Origin: Artemia franciscana | Taxonomy: Eukaryota > Arthropoda > Branchiopoda > Anostraca > Artemiidae | Assembly: GCF_032884065.1 (NCBI RefSeq) | Contig: NC_088872.1 | Coordinates: forward strand, 8,865,493 to 8,929,492 | Reading direction: 5' to 3' | DNA: 64,000 nt | Shown here: piece by piece, positions 62,071 through 64,000 of the stretch | Numbering within the stretch: the stretch's first letter is position 1 | How the letters are laid out: every line of letters begins with the position of its first letter | Notes under the pieces: model-generated | Database searches by the model: none | The model's input: only the letters and a program-made list of their open reading frames with translations | What the model was told of the DNA's origin: nothing | Position numbers and translations under genes: made by a program

Positions 62071-63699
62071 ATCTAATAATAATAATTAACATCTATCACT
62101 CAAACTGCGTGTACAACTCCCTTCTTTCTCCTACCAGGCTTAAAGCATTTTCACTAATGTTCCAAGCTACATTTCTAACTTTTCTCTTGAAGAAATTTAC
62201 AATTACTTCACAAGCTGTTTTTCTTTTATTATTCCATCCCTGTTTTACACAGTCAAATTCTAAACTCTACCGTTTCATATCCAACTATTCTTAGAATGTT
62301 CGTCTCACACTCTCGTCCTGCAATCTTCCAACATCATAACATCCCGGAAGGTAGTTACCCTTTCTAAATTTCAGCTTTAGGTTAACCCTATATACTACTA
62401 GATGGTGATCTTTGCTTTTAGTATTAATAAAAGGACTCCTATATACCCTAGTTTTCTGTGCTGATTCCGCCAGTTTTCAAAATACATTAGCATAATCGAT
62501 AAGATTAGCCATCTTTCCACAATGTGAGTACCATCTCAACTTACACTAGCATAATAATAATAATAATAACAATAATTCATTGACACCCTCTCTGCAAAAA
62601 AATGCATCATAGAGGAGTTAATAAAGAAAGAAAGAAGAAAAGCAAAAAAAACACTCACGTAACGGCACAAAAAGAGAAAAAACATGAACTATAGGTCGAA
62701 CACTAGTGATATATTTATTTCAGAATGCACGCAAGACGAAAATAAACAATTATGTCGCTCTCGGAATTTGGTGGCGAATACATCCATTTTTTCATATATT
62801 TCAAACACTCCATAGCGCCAAGAAATGTAACTGTTTCGTATCCAAATACGAGTACACAGAAATATATTTGCAAAAATAATCAGTAAGGTTAACCATCTTT
62901 CCTCATGTGAGTACCATCTCAACTTATGGAACATTTTATGACCAGATACCCTATTGGATACAACTAGATCATTATGTCCACAAAATTATAGCAGTGTATT
63001 GTCATTGCTATTTTCCTTCCCTACGTCAATCTCAGATGACTTGGTGCTACAATTAGCAGCCCATAGTAATTTTTATTGCAGACACTATATTGTGGCCCAT
63101 CTAAACTAATTTGGAGACCCTGAAGTTAAATTACTATTGCTTTTAAATTGCTTTGACAGAAATAAGACTTACACTAAATTCTTCAAACTTTATAAAATGA
63201 GCATGGCTCCTACTTGAAATATAGTTATAACAATTATAATTATGTATAATTATAAAATTACAATTATATTAATTATATAATTATAATATAATTATATTCT
63301 ACTTGAATAATTATATTCTAATTATATTCGAACATGGACTCTAATACAAAAGCACCTACTTGAAAATATGCCTTTCTAAAGTCAAGGACTAGGCCCACCG
63401 CTTTAAAGGGAATTTATGAAGTATACTCGCACAAGCAGTACATTCACCTACCAAGTGAATGGTAAGTAAATTTACCAATTAACCTTTGTATTAACAAACC
63501 TTGAGCTACATAACCGAGAATTTATCTTAGACTTTTCCTGAATGTTTGCTAAAGAACTTTAAATATATAAATTATTAAATATTGACCTTATAGGTAAACA
63601 TATATGCAAATTTTTCCCCTAATTTTTACAATATCAGTTTCTAAATAAAACAAAAAAACAACACTTTTTTCCAAACAAGAAGAAAAAAGATTTAAATAG

Positions 63700-63762
63700 A
63701 ACAGTACCACACTTTCACGCTACCCAAAGGTGAAACTGCAGAAGACGCAACCCAAATTCTAA
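63700..63762 (+). CDS. Possible orphan exon (unknown gene)
   Basis: Weak acceptor TTTAAATAG ends at 63699 and a strong donor AA|GTAAGT follows 63762. Only one frame is open: QYHTFTLPKGETAEDATQIL after two leading bases. The FTLP.G...ED segment faintly recalls the alpha-crystallin core of small heat-shock proteins, but 20 residues cannot decide this and the acceptor lacks a pyrimidine tract. Confidence 0.18.
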   Translation, partial: NSTTLSRYPKVKLQKTQPKF

Positions 63763-64000
63763 GTAAGTACTTTTTGTTTCATTTTCATAAAATCAAATAA
63801 TTTTCAATCCAATACTGTTTGAAGGGTTGTAACAATAGATAAAAACACAGCATTATTCCAAACGAGTCTTGACACTAAAAGCTTTTCTAGAACTGATTAT
63901 TTCCTTTATTTTTTATTAATAATTAATTAGCTTTTATTTTCCATAAAATTTTATATCATATTCCAATTAATTAAATAATAAATAACCATAAATAATTAAT

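Larger units (their letters stand above)
58845..63110 (-). mobile_element. Near-full-length RTE-like LINE relic, about 4.3 kb
   Basis: Read on the - strand from the right: endonuclease pieces (63110-62290) with ENSNDNTLL, FHKLRWYSHE, KMANLIDYANVF and SPFINTKSKDHHLVVYRVNL. A linker (GWNNKRKTACEVIVNFFKRK, WNISENALSLVGERRELYTQ) lies near 62240-62100, and a degraded RT runs over about 61990-60200. The C-terminal part (60200-58870) matches the fragments at 26341 and 50640. It is interrupted by a 34-bp satellite, SINE-like repeats and (TAA)n tracts. The 3' end near 58845 is a CTA-type simple repeat. KDHH in the SPF box differs from the usual SDH. Confidence 0.75.
58183..64000. other. Parvin intron (at least 5.8 kb)
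   Basis: 58183-58844 holds CAACAA/CAACCA-rich low-complexity sequence. 58845-63110 is an RTE-like LINE relic with nested SINE-like copies and satellites. 63111-64000 is AT-rich with one exon-like + strand candidate (63700-63762). No further parvin exon was found. Confidence 0.75.

Noticed and set aside
62689..62934. 81-residue - strand open frame as a new gene
   Set aside because: Its start (HKLRWYSHEERW) is a frame-shifted piece of the LINE endonuclease and the rest is unrelated.

Overview
This is a eukaryotic, AT-rich genomic window with widely spaced, intron-split genes and abundant repeats. Two conserved animal genes can be read from spliced exons. The first is a glutamate decarboxylase of the arthropod Gad1 type: nine exons on the + strand, 4555-42024, giving the C-terminal 411 residues with the stop codon, while the N-terminal exons lie upstream of the window. 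The second is parvin: its last two coding exons on the - strand, 58182-57939 and 55194-55118, with the 5' exons beyond the right edge. The two genes converge tail to tail across about 13.1 kb. The GAD residues look arthropod, and the repeats look like those of a crustacean such as the brine shrimp Artemia. That species guess is inference from recall, not from a search.

Layout. 1-4554: upstream GAD intron with a 144-148 bp minisatellite (2116-3400). 4555-42024: GAD exons separated by introns of 2.8-6.3 kb. The introns carry several copies of one long foldback repeat family, non-LTR retrotransposon (LINE) relics on both strands, two Penelope-like elements (PLEs), an 85-bp and a 100-bp tandem array, and long (TA)n and (AG)n tracts. 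42025-55117: intergenic, with local duplications, an RTE-like LINE tail (50640-51625), a decayed multicopy-family gene (52430-53150), a low-copy GC-richer repeat (53190-54200) and a pair of adjacent hairpins sharing one loop (54310-54368). 55118-64000: parvin exons and introns. The large intron right of 58182 is filled by a roughly 4.3 kb RTE-like LINE relic in which a LINE codon segment has become a 34-bp minisatellite, plus two SINE-like copies in inverted orientation.

How the parts relate. Gad1 makes GABA from glutamate. Parvin is a focal-adhesion actin adaptor with two calponin-homology domains. There is no sign that they work together. All other coding-like stretches belong to retroelements or decayed multicopy sequences. 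The most interesting non-genic signals are hammerhead-ribozyme-like motifs in the two PLEs, with compensating stem changes between copies; a PLE inserted into a homogenised 100-bp satellite; the LINE-derived 34-bp satellite; the twin hairpins; inverted foldback copies flanking a GAD exon; and a degenerate duplicate of part of a GAD exon in the preceding intron.
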